From NCBI GenBank assembly GCA_964627045.1, contig CAZVIK010000274.1, positions 1-5,033 of the forward strand: DNA of 5,033 nt, in the 5' to 3' direction. The stretch comes from CAZVIK01 sp964627045. Its GTDB lineage: Bacteria > Acidobacteriota > Terriglobia > Bryobacterales > Bryobacteraceae. This document shows positions 1-5,033 of this stretch, piece by piece; positions within the stretch are counted from its first letter, which is position 1, and each line of letters begins with the position of its first letter. A program made the position numbers and the translations under genes. Under the pieces are notes generated by a model. It saw only the letters and a program-made list of their open reading frames with translations. It was not told the DNA's origin and searched no databases.

Positions 1-30
1 GCATGGGGCCGATGTCTCATTTCATCACGA

Positions 31-74
31 TAACAAAAGGCAAAAGGGCGGCAGTTCCGCGAAGACCGCCGCCC
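31..74 (-). terminator. Intrinsic (rho-independent) terminator on the minus strand
   Basis: Read on the minus strand, GGGCGGCGGT (74-65) pairs with ACTGCCGCCC (55-46), ten pairs with one G-U, around a 9-base loop. It is followed at once by TTTTGCCTTTTGTT (45-32). This is a textbook stem plus T-run. The nearest recognised gene upstream on this strand stops at 391, more than 300 bases away, so the terminator either ends a long 3' untranslated region or serves a separate small transcript. Confidence 0.7.
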
Positions 75-198
75 CGCCCGGATCGGAACGAGGGAAGGAG
101 GGTCACGACCGATCCAGTCCGTTTGCCGCCGGCCCCACGCCATCACGAGTCCCCAGCATGGGACGCATGCGATGGCCGGAGCTGCGGCGTACACCAGA

Positions 199-243
199 CT
201 TTACGCCGCCCGGCCGCCCAAGGTTGCGCCCGGGTACGTAAAG
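199..243. repeat. Inverted repeat built on CTTTACG
   Basis: CTTTACG (199-205) with CCCGG (209-213) is the reverse complement of CCGGG (230-234) with CGTAAAG (237-243). This gives twelve base pairs with a small 3/2-base internal loop and a 16-base apical loop. The right arm overlaps the 16-bp motif, and the left arm shares CTTTACGCCG with the motif copy at 2005-1996. It could be a DNA site with two opposed half-sites or an RNA stem-loop. Confidence 0.45.
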
Positions 244-252
244 GATTGTAAA
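237..252 (-). promoter_or_regulatory. Copy 1 of the 16-bp motif TTKACARTCCTTTACG
   Basis: The minus strand reads TTTACAATCCTTTACG from 252 to 237, differing from the copy at 2014-1999 at two positions only. An inverted repeat CGGGTG/CACCCG (256-261 and 282-287) ends three bases upstream of it, paralleling the hairpin that ends two bases upstream of the other copy. There is no recognisable -10 box at 17-base spacing, so it is not clearly a promoter by itself. Confidence 0.45.
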
Positions 253-356
253 CCACGGGTGGGCCGCCGGACCGCCGACGACACCCGCCAAAAGGCCGAG
301 TGTATCACAGCTTAGCGATCTGTGCTACGCCCTCAATAAAGAAACCCCGTCCCGCC

Positions 357-372
357 GGTGGAGAGCCCCACC
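357..372 (-). terminator. Weak hairpin downstream of the sugar isomerase-like gene
   Basis: On the minus strand GGTGG (372-368) pairs with CCACC (361-357) around a 6-base loop, starting 18 bases after the stop codon. A T-rich stretch (TTTCTTTATT, 344-335) follows, but only after 12 G+C-rich bases, so it is not a standard intrinsic terminator. It might still slow or stop transcription. Confidence 0.3.
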
Positions 373-390
373 ATCCCGTCTTGCTACCGC

Positions 391-1469
391 CTACAGAGGC
401 AGGTTGGCGCGCGCGTAGTCGATGCACCGCTGGTTGCACTCGTCTTCCAGCGCCAGTTGTTGCGCCGGCGTTAGCCCAGTCGTCCGGGGCCGCGGCTTCT
501 TCGGCGGATGCTCCCGGATCCAGTCCACCAGCATCGCCAGGTCCCGCGCCGGCACCGGGCTCTTATCGTCGAACACCCTCCAGTACTGCTCGGTGAACAC
601 CGGCACCTGTAACGGATCGCGCGTGATCATCTCCAACTGAAATAGCATCTTCGGATCTTTTTTCTGCATCCGCGCGACGAAGGCGGGCAAGTCGATGTGC
701 CCGTCGCCGAACGGCACCTCTGAAAGCAAGATCCCGTCGGCGTAGAAATCCGCCGCCACATCCTTAAAGCTGACGAACAGCGTGTAGGGCGCCAGCGTCT
801 CGATGGTCTGCATCGGCGTCTCCACCAACGCCACGTTGTTGCACATGTCCAGGGCCACGCCGAGGTACTCGCTGCCGGCCGACTTCAGCCATTCGGCCTG
901 CTCCTGGCTCCGCCATCCCTTGNNNNNNNNNNCTTGTGATTCTCGATGGCCAGCGGCATCTTGTACTTGCGCAGAATCGGCTCGGCGCGTTGCACCGAGG
1001 CCTTGCACGTAGCGAAGAACTGGTGGAACTCCGCGGCCGACTTGAACTGCTCATAACGGCGCTGCGAGAACGAATCGTGGACGCACGCCACCCGCCCGCC
1101 CAACTCGGAAGCGGCCTTGACGGAGGCTTCGTATTGCGCCAGGTCGGCGTCGGTTCGCGGCGTCCGCACGCCCAGCGTCAATCGCATGTCCCACTTCTCG
1201 ATCTGGTCCCGCAGCCTCTTCAGCGACGCCGCATCCAGCTTGGCTGGAAGCGACGTGTGCGCCGCGCCCAGGCCCATCTCGTGACAGTACTCGACGATGT
1301 CCCATACCTTCCCGGCTTCCTTGCTCGCGCGGCTGCGCGCGCTCAAGCCCGGCCCGGCCGACCCCATGTTTTTCAGGACCTTCGTGGTGGCCGCAGTCGC
1401 CGCTCCCGCCAACGCGGATGCTGGCAAGGCCGCGGCAGCGCTCTTCAAGATCTCGCGCCTGCTCATCAT
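391..1469 (-). CDS. Tat-exported sugar phosphate isomerase/epimerase-like TIM-barrel protein, interrupted by an assembly gap
   Basis: ATG at 1469, TAG at 393-391. The gene appears as two frames because of 10 N at 923-932; joining the flanks through a shared CTTG removes 14 bases and restores one 354-residue frame. The N-terminus MMSRREILKSAAAALP is a twin-arginine signal (Arg4-Arg5), followed by an Ala-rich region, so export to the periplasm is likely. The rest fits the xylose-isomerase-like TIM barrel (AP endonuclease 2 superfamily). Expected metal-site motifs are AIENHKG (Glu176), GVALDMCNN (Asp203) and LFQLEMITRDPLQVP (Glu275). The usual HxKD motif reads SFKD (229-232), so its His is replaced by Ser. 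GDGHIDL (251-257) and the C-terminal helical tail with LTPAQQLALEDE also fit the family. It probably acts on a sugar or a related polyol, but substrate and reaction cannot be assigned. No gene lies close downstream in the window. Confidence 0.88.
923..932. other. Assembly gap of 10 N, probably artificial
   Basis: Ten N separate CTTG at 919-922 from CTTG at 933-936. Merging the two flanks on this 4-base overlap gives a continuous minus-strand frame reading ENHKGWRSQEQ, the expected family sequence, with nothing missing. The gap therefore looks like a scaffolder placeholder for ends that actually overlap, not lost sequence and not a true frameshift. Confidence 0.85.
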
Positions 1470-1642
1470 TGTGCTGCTCTCCTTCCCCTGAGGTAGCAAT
1501 TGCTGTAATGCCCCAGCAAGCATAGCGTACTTGCGCCTGCGACGGGAGAGCCGGGGGCGCCGCAGCCTGCCGGCAAGACGGACGCCGTGGATCACGCCGG
1601 TGAAGAAGGGACGACTCCAAAGGCGCCGCCGAACCCGTCCAC
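1470..1642. other. Spacer upstream of the sugar isomerase-like gene
   Basis: The spacer has 173 bases. The minus strand offers a possible -10, TATGCT (1524-1519), without a recognisable -35 at normal spacing. A perfect 10-bp palindrome AGCAATTGCT lies at 1495-1504, about 25 bases before the start codon. No hairpin with a T-run marks the end of the STAS gene. An open frame running from 1673 through this stretch would extend the isomerase upstream, but it is G+C-driven and lacks a ribosome binding site. Confidence 0.35.
1478..1484 (-). promoter_or_regulatory. Strong Shine-Dalgarno AAGGAGA for the sugar isomerase-like gene
   Basis: The minus strand reads AAGGAGA at 1484-1478. Its GGAG is nine bases before the ATG at 1469 and twelve before a second ATG at 1466. 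This selects the first ATG and rules out the much longer frame starting at 1673. Confidence 0.75.
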
Positions 1643-1936
1643 TCAGCCGTCCTGGCGCGCTAGCGCGGAGCACAGCCTACGCCACACCGAGCCGGGTTCG
1701 CGGCCTGCGCCGGAGTTCTCGACGAACGTCGCTCCGGAGGCGCGAATCCGGTCAAGCGCCAGGCGGGCTTCCTCGTCGATCACCGTGAGCCGGGTGGTGT
1801 CAACCACCAGCGGGCGTCCCCGCCGGATGGACTCGGCCGTCCGGCGGCACCCTTCGAGATCCTGCCATTGCGCGGGGGTCAGTCGTCCTTCGACGGTGAT
1901 CCTGAGGCAGCGTGGTTCATCGTGCAAGTGGAACAG
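1643..1936 (-). CDS. Small STAS-like domain protein
   Basis: The frame ends at TGA 1645-1643. I place the start at CTG 1936 (97 residues) because of the GGAGG six bases upstream and because the protein then begins FHLHDEPRCLRITVEGRL, in register with the first strand of this family. A TTG at 2014 would add 26 residues of poor quality read through a promoter-like motif; TTG 1927 is a third option. The pattern ITVEGRL (13-19), a helix, PLVVDTTRLTVIDEEARL (42-59), a second helix, then GATFV (68-72) fits a compact STAS/anti-sigma-antagonist fold. Where classical antagonists carry a phosphorylatable Ser or Thr, this protein has Asp-Glu-Glu (54-56), so phospho-switching of the usual kind is not expected. 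It may be a protein-interaction or nucleotide-binding module; its partner is unknown, and no kinase or sigma factor is adjacent. The next gene starts 173 bases downstream. Confidence 0.72.
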   Translation of the reverse strand: MFHLHDEPRCLRITVEGRLTPAQWQDLEGCRRTAESIRRGRPLVVDTTRLTVIDEEARLALDRIRASGATFVENSGAGREPGSVWRRLCSALARQDG

Positions 1937-1942
1937 GGCGCA

Positions 1943-1947
1943 CCTCC
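1943..1947 (-). promoter_or_regulatory. Shine-Dalgarno GGAGG that decides the STAS start
   Basis: The minus strand reads GGAGG at 1947-1943. It lies six bases before an in-frame CTG at 1936 and fifteen bases before an in-frame TTG at 1927. No comparable site precedes the TTG at 2014. This favours a start at 1936, or less likely 1927. Confidence 0.5.
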
Positions 1948-1957
1948 GAGGGGGCCA

Positions 1958-1972
1958 ATACGTGAAACGTAT
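1958..1972. promoter_or_regulatory. Perfect spaced palindrome ATACGT-GAA-ACGTAT, candidate operator
   Basis: Six-base arms at 1958-1963 and 1967-1972 are exact reverse complements around a 3-base centre. The site is A+T-rich compared with its surroundings and lies between the TTGACA motif and the proposed STAS start. If the TTGACA promoter is real, the palindrome would fall at or just after the transcription start, a typical repressor position. As RNA, a 3-base loop hairpin is also possible. Confidence 0.45.
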
Positions 1973-1998
1973 GGCGCGTCGCGGGGTTTCATCGCCGG

Positions 1999-2014
1999 CG
2001 TAAAGGACTGTCAA
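1999..2014 (-). promoter_or_regulatory. Copy 2 of the 16-bp motif TTKACARTCCTTTACG, promoter-like, upstream of the STAS gene
   Basis: The minus strand reads TTGACAGTCCTTTACG from 2014 to 1999. TTGACA is a perfect sigma70-type -35 box; 17 bases later lies TGAAAC (1991-1986), a poor -10 match. Fourteen of 16 bases match the copy at 252-237, including the TCCTTTACG half, so the conservation goes beyond a -35 box and may mark a regulator site. The first in-frame start codon of the downstream open frame (TTG at 2014) is the first three bases of this motif, which argues against that start. Confidence 0.5.
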
Positions 2015-2016
2015 GC

Positions 2017-2033
2017 GGCGCGCGCCCTGCGCC
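2017..2033 (-). repeat. G+C-rich hairpin immediately after the DUF5916 stop codon
   Basis: On the minus strand GGCGC (2033-2029) can pair with GCGCC (2021-2017) across a 7-base loop; an alternative 10-base palindrome GGCGCGCGCC overlaps it. It starts at the first base after the stop codon. There is no T-run directly after it, so it is at best a weak terminator or an mRNA 3'-end stabiliser. It ends two bases before the TTGACA motif. Confidence 0.4.
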
Positions 2034-4280
2034 TCAGAAACGGTGGAGGTAAGAGAGCTTGAAGAACAGCCCGCGGCGTGTGTTCAAGTACTCGCCCTGC
2101 TTGGGAAGCCAGTCGCGGCCGTCCCAGCCGCGTCGTTCGTACATCCCGCCGTATCCGAGATACGCCACGGTTCCAGGCACGAACTCAAAGGCGGCCAGCA
2201 GGTCGGTCAGGAACCGCTTCTCCGAGCTGTCGTACCGCACGATGCCGCGTGCCGAGAAGTGCTTGTCGAACTGGTAGGTCGTCTTCCAGTTGAGGATGTC
2301 CACCGTGTACACCTTGCCGCCGCCGTTGAGCCGGTCGAACCGGTCGTGATCGAAAGAGACTTGCTGCTTCAGCTTCTCGTTCGGCTGCACGGTGGCCCCC
2401 AGGGAGAACGATTTCTCGGTCCCGGTGTAGGGGTCTTCGTCGTCGTAGTAGGGCGCGCGCGGGTAGAACTGCATTGAGGCATCCAGGTACAGCCACTTGT
2501 ATAACTGCGCTTCGCCCATCACGCGCCACATGCGAAGCTGCAATTCACGACCGGCCCAGGGCTGCTGGCCGCCCCCTGCGTCAAGGCGCAGATAGCCCTG
2601 CCGCGTGAAATAGAAGCGGGCTCCCGCCAAGCCGAAGGCCTCGTGTCCGCCCTGCGGCCGGTCCCGCCCGCCCGAGGTGAACACAAACGGCGCGAACCGC
2701 TTAAACGTTTTCTGCCTCTCCTGATCGGGATAGAAGTTACGGCAGAAATAGGCCCACCCGCCCGTGTACCCGGTCCGGTTGAAAAACGCCGTGTCCATGC
2801 GGAAGCCCGTGTCGTAGTGCTCCACCTGCACTGCCGCGTTGTAGCGCCGCGACCCGTAGGAGTACATCGCCTGGCCCGCCGAGCCGGAATCCGGCTCCAG
2901 GGTCTCGGAATTGCGGCTCTGCGTCCCAATCAACGTTGTGCTGACGTTGGTATGTTCCCCCAGTTGCAGCGACACGTCCCCGGCGGCGACGCGGTTGAAG
3001 CCCGGCCCGAACTCCGTGTCCACCAGCAGGCCCCCGGCGTAGCTGCCGTCTTTCATGGGATAGACGAAGCGCGCGATGTTGAACCACTTGTCCTGGCCCG
3101 CCAACCCGGCGGGCGCGTCGCCCTGGCCGGGCGCGTCGTCGGCCGCCGTCAGCGTCGCGAAGTTCATCCGGCCCATGGTCCCGGTCAGTTTCGCGCCGAA
3201 CACCGGATCCACGATCCGGCGGGTGTGCACGGCGGTCCTCATGTTCCCGTCGCCTCCGGCGCCGGCAAGCTCGAATGTGCCCATTCCCTCCATGAAAAAC
3301 GGGCGTTTCTCGCTGTAGAAGATGGGGTACCGCCGGTTCACCGCGATCTGGAAGGAATCGCTTTCCACCTGGCTGAAGTCGGGCCGGAACGTCCCGTCCA
3401 GTGTGATCGAGGACGTGATTCCGTATTTGACTGTCAGTCCCGCGTCGGGCCTTCGTTCGCCGGCGCCCCAGCGGCCCGGCTCGGCGCGTTCCTGATTCCA
3501 GGAGTAGGTGAGGTTCGGCACCAGTTCCAGCTTGAGCGGCTGTTTCAGGTTATGCATCAACGCCGGCGCATGCCGCGTGAAAAACGACCTGCCCGGCGGC
3601 AGCGACGGCCAGGAGGCTGACATGCCAATGCGGCTGACCCGCCTCCAGAACAGCAGTCCCATCCGGACTTCCGCCCCGCTCTTGAACCGGATGCTCTTGA
3701 GCGGAAGCCGGATCTCAACCTCGTACCCCGCCGCCGTGCGCCGCGCCGCGCTGTCCCAAACCCAATCCGGCGCCGTGGACTCGCCCGACGTGCTGCTGTT
3801 CAGGATGTCCGCCTGTATTCCGTTCGGATTCACGAACATCTCGTATGTGCTCTGCTGGTTGCCCACCGAATCCAGGCTGACGCCCACCCAATCGTCGTTC
3901 CAGATGGTGTCGCGGCGGCTGACCGAGCTCTTCACCTTGTCCGGCTCCGGGTCCCGGCAGCGGAAGGCGAAGTAGAGAAACTCATCGTCGTAAGCCGCCC
4001 AGACCTCCGTCCGCTGCGCCAACGATTCGCCGAACAGCGGGTTGTAGCTCACCCACGAACCGAGTTCCAGCGGCTGAGCCTGCCAGACCGGGTCGTTCAA
4101 CGTCCCGTCGATCTCCGGCGCCGGGGACGCCCGTTTCAGTTCAAGGCCGTGCGGCTCGGCGTCCGGGGGCGCCTCGATCTTCTTTTCCGCCTTCTTGTCC
4201 GCCGCCGCTCCGGGCGAAGCGCCCGGCAGATACCACAGCATCGTGAGGATGGGCGCCGCGTGCCAACGGTGTATGCGCAT
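2034..4280 (-). CDS. DUF5916 outer-membrane beta-barrel protein with N-terminal CBM9-like domain
   Basis: Complete 748-residue protein, ATG at 4280 and TGA at 2036-2034. Residues 1-27 form a signal peptide (basic MRIHRWH, hydrophobic stretch, Ala-rich cleavage region ASPGAAA), followed by a Lys/Glu-rich linker. Residues about 45-235 resemble the CBM9-like family: PEIDGTLNDPVWQ (55-67), the aromatic strand FLYFAFRCRD (101-110), WNDDWVGVSLD (127-137) and YEVEIRLPLKSIRF (186-199). Residues about 240-748 match DUF5916, with its signature DFSQVESDSF followed by FYSEKRPFFMEG (301-332). Many alternating aromatic strands follow, and the chain ends LSYLHRF with a terminal Phe, the usual outer-membrane barrel assembly signal. 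Such proteins are often labelled hydrolase or carbohydrate-binding protein, but no catalytic residues are evident and the function is unknown. A surface binding or transport role is inference. The start has no Shine-Dalgarno; a later in-frame ATG at residue 14 would truncate the signal peptide, so the first ATG is preferred. Confidence 0.94.
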   Translation of the reverse strand: MRIHRWHAAPILTMLWYLPGASPGAAADKKAEKKIEAPPDAEPHGLELKRASPAPEIDGTLNDPVWQAQPLELGSWVSYNPLFGESLAQRTEVWAAYDDEFLYFAFRCRDPEPDKVKSSVSRRDTIWNDDWVGVSLDSVGNQQSTYEMFVNPNGIQADILNSSTSGESTAPDWVWDSAARRTAAGYEVEIRLPLKSIRFKSGAEVRMGLLFWRRVSRIGMSASWPSLPPGRSFFTRHAPALMHNLKQPLKLELVPNLTYSWNQERAEPGRWGAGERRPDAGLTVKYGITSSITLDGTFRPDFSQVESDSFQIAVNRRYPIFYSEKRPFFMEGMGTFELAGAGGDGNMRTAVHTRRIVDPVFGAKLTGTMGRMNFATLTAADDAPGQGDAPAGLAGQDKWFNIARFVYPMKDGSYAGGLLVDTEFGPGFNRVAAGDVSLQLGEHTNVSTTLIGTQSRNSETLEPDSGSAGQAMYSYGSRRYNAAVQVEHYDTGFRMDTAFFNRTGYTGGWAYFCRNFYPDQERQKTFKRFAPFVFTSGGRDRPQGGHEAFGLAGARFYFTRQGYLRLDAGGGQQPWAGRELQLRMWRVMGEAQLYKWLYLDASMQFYPRAPYYDDEDPYTGTEKSFSLGATVQPNEKLKQQVSFDHDRFDRLNGGGKVYTVDILNWKTTYQFDKHFSARGIVRYDSSEKRFLTDLLAAFEFVPGTVAYLGYGGMYERRGWDGRDWLPKQGEYLNTRRGLFFKLSYLHRF

Positions 4281-4289
4281 GGTCGGGTT

Positions 4290-4320
4290 GAAGAGCCCGC
4301 GGGTCTGTCCGGGTCTCTTC
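4290..4320 (-). promoter_or_regulatory. Stem-loop in the 5' leader of the DUF5916 gene
   Basis: Read on the minus strand, GAAGAG-A-CCCG (4320-4310) pairs with CGGGCTCTTC (4299-4290): ten base pairs with one bulged A and a 10-base loop. The hairpin ends nine bases before the ATG at 4280, exactly where a Shine-Dalgarno sequence would be expected, and no purine-rich Shine-Dalgarno is visible between it and the ATG. This may influence translation or mRNA stability; the role is inference. Confidence 0.45.
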
Positions 4321-4401
4321 TACCTATACGTGTGCGCGTGGAATAAGTTTGAGAAAAAGTCGCGCTGGTTCTCGAACATCCCCGACCTCGCCCCAGTCCG
4401 C

Positions 4402-4474
4402 AGTGCCGGCTTGAAGTTACTCGTTCTGGCCCTATTCCTCTTTTTTCGACGGGGTGGATCTTGAGTGCCGGCTT
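4402..4474. repeat. 11-bp direct repeat AGTGCCGGCTT, two copies 62 bp apart
   Basis: AGTGCCGGCTT occurs at 4402-4412 and again at 4464-4474. The core GCCGGC is itself palindromic. Matching stops at the 11 bases on both sides. The spacing of 62 bp is close to six helical turns, which would suit a protein binding both sites, but two short G+C-rich copies could also be chance. Confidence 0.4.
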
Positions 4475-4514
4475 CTAGGCCAGGCCGCTGGTCGCCAATG
4501 CAACGCTCCGCGCC

Positions 4515-5033
4515 TTACCGCAGCATCGGGAATAACTGAAGGATCTCTTGCGGTGACGGCCGCCGGCCGTACTCGCAAAGCTCAAACGCCTCGGCGTGCT
4601 GAACCGCCGCCGACCTTCCGCCGTAGTACCTCTGCAAGGCCGCCCGCACAGCGCCGGTGACTTCCTCGCTGCGTTGGGATGCGAGCCACGCGCGGCGCGC
4701 CGCGGCATCCTTCGGTACCTGTTCCAGAATGCCGTCCACCCAGGGGAGCCACTCGTAGACCTGGCTGGTGTGGGCGTCCAGCGCGGCGACCTTCTTCTCC
4801 CAAACGTCGTCGATGGCGACGGCGATGTCGGGACGGAACGGGTTTGGACGCTGGAATCCGTCCTGGAAATACAGGAACACGGGGTTTTTGCGGAGCGGCG
4901 GCGTGTCCGGGGCGACGTTGGGAACAACCACCATGTAAGCGGCGTCCTGGATCAGCATGCCCGCGTAGCGGTGGTCCGGGTGATAGTCGTTGGGCCGCGG
5001 CGCCAGCACCAGATCCGCGTTCCACGTTCGTAT
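4515..5033 (-). CDS. PIG-L family deacetylase, C-terminal part (truncated by window edge)
   Basis: The frame is open from the right edge to a TAA stop at 4517-4515, giving 172 visible residues; the true start lies outside the window. PIG-L (LmbE-like) proteins are zinc-dependent hydrolases that remove N-acyl groups, typically from N-acetylglucosamine-containing molecules. The visible family signature is PRPNDYHPDHR (about visible residues 12-22), the second metal-site region with its HPDH motif, inside a Rossmann-like fold. The N-terminal AHPDD motif would lie upstream and cannot be seen. Further family-like stretches are DAAYMVVVPNVAP and VFLYFQDGFQRP, then an Asp-rich strand and a helical C-terminus with YEWLPWVDG. 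The GTG at 5009 is internal to the domain and is not a believable start. The next gene begins 234 bases downstream with no overlap, so cotranscription is uncertain. The substrate cannot be told from sequence. Confidence 0.9.
   Translation of the reverse strand: MRTWNADLVLAPRPNDYHPDHRYAGMLIQDAAYMVVVPNVAPDTPPLRKNPVFLYFQDGFQRPNPFRPDIAVAIDDVWEKKVAALDAHTSQVYEWLPWVDGILEQVPKDAAARRAWLASQRSEEVTGAVRAALQRYYGGRSAAVQHAEAFELCEYGRRPSPQEILQLFPMLR

Larger units (their letters stand above)
1..390. other. Left-end region without a convincing gene
   Basis: These 390 bases hold open frames on both strands (for example 3-251 plus, 300-596 plus and 103-291 minus), but their translations are Arg/Pro/Gly-rich, match no family I recognise and lack ribosome binding sites. 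What the region does hold is regulatory-looking structure on the minus strand: a weak hairpin, a copy of the 16-bp motif with a hairpin before it, an inverted repeat at 199-243 and a good terminator at 31-74. No tRNA-like or rRNA-like fold was recognised. Confidence 0.6.
4281..4514. other. Intergenic spacer between the PIG-L gene and the DUF5916 gene
   Basis: The spacer has 234 bases. On the minus strand it holds a short imperfect hairpin (4478-4493, one mismatch, 4-base loop) soon after the PIG-L stop; it has no T-run after it, so it is a poor terminator. An A-rich patch lies at 4440-4446 (minus-strand reading). The 11-bp direct repeat and the leader stem-loop are listed separately. I found no convincing -35/-10 pair for the downstream gene. 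A plus-strand frame through here (4195-4464) ends in a hydrophobic run, but it overlaps the start of the DUF5916 gene antisense and has no ribosome binding site, so I do not call it. Confidence 0.5.

Noticed and set aside
103..291. A 62-residue minus-strand open frame in the left-end region
   Set aside because: TTG start without a Shine-Dalgarno, Gly/Arg/Pro-rich product and no recognisable motif; it also reads through the 16-bp motif and the inverted repeat.
391..1469. The isomerase-like gene as a pseudogene with a true frameshift
   Set aside because: The frame change is exactly explained by the N run plus a 4-base duplicated contig end; both halves are otherwise intact and family-like.
936..1496. 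A 186-residue plus-strand open frame
   Set aside because: Antisense to the isomerase-like gene, begins at the N gap, and shows only Arg/Leu-rich low-information sequence.
1519..1524. TATGCT as -10 box for the isomerase-like gene
   Set aside because: No acceptable -35 at 16-18 bases upstream and no extended -10; too weak to list as a promoter.
885..1673. A longer minus-strand isomerase start at 1673
   Set aside because: The extra N-terminal residues would precede a complete Tat signal peptide, overlap the end of the STAS gene and lack a ribosome binding site, whereas ATG 1469 has a strong one.
2643..3620. A 325-residue plus-strand open frame
   Set aside because: It lies wholly antisense to the well-supported DUF5916 gene, its translation is Arg/Val/Pro/Gly-rich without family features, and long antisense frames are expected in G+C-rich coding DNA.
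4195..4464. Plus-strand frame ending in a hydrophobic stretch near 4410-4450
   Set aside because: The hydrophobic run comes from a T-rich intergenic patch; there is no ribosome binding site and the first part is antisense to the DUF5916 signal peptide.
1..5033. CRISPR array, transposase, integrase, tRNA or defence-system genes
   Set aside because: No regularly spaced repeats, no terminal inverted repeats, and no protein with such motifs in any frame.

Overview
The window is G+C-rich bacterial DNA in which every convincing gene lies on the minus strand. The gene repertoire suggests a soil-type Acidobacteriota of the Bryobacterales/Solibacter kind: a DUF5916 outer-membrane protein with a CBM9-like domain, a Tat-exported sugar isomerase-like TIM barrel, a PIG-L deacetylase and a small STAS protein with a DEE motif. 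That assignment is inference from family content; no marker gene is present. A run of 10 N inside one gene shows the sequence is a draft or metagenome scaffold.

Layout, in transcription order from right to left. Positions 5033-4515 hold the C-terminal part of a PIG-L family deacetylase that runs off the right edge. Positions 4514-4281 are a spacer with an 11-bp direct repeat and a strong stem-loop just before the next start codon. Positions 4280-2034 encode a complete 748-residue secreted protein: signal peptide, CBM9-like domain and DUF5916 beta-barrel ending in Phe. Positions 2033-1937 are a compact regulatory-looking spacer with a G+C hairpin, a TTGACA-containing 16-bp motif and a perfect spaced palindrome. 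Positions 1936-1643 encode a small STAS-like protein. Positions 1469-391 encode a sugar phosphate isomerase/epimerase-like protein with a Tat signal. It is split only by an assembly gap that appears to be artificial. Positions 390-1 lack a convincing gene but carry a second copy of the 16-bp motif, an inverted repeat and a good intrinsic terminator, all read on the minus strand.

The genes are co-oriented but separated by about 100-235 bases, so they look like individually controlled units rather than one tight operon. A shared theme of handling carbohydrate or glycoconjugate material outside the cytoplasm is plausible (CBM9-like/DUF5916, PIG-L, Tat-exported TIM barrel) but unproven. I see no defence system, mobile element, CRISPR array, tRNA or rRNA. 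The most unusual content is non-coding: the repeated 16-bp motif preceded each time by a G+C-rich hairpin, and a possible small transcription unit at the left end.
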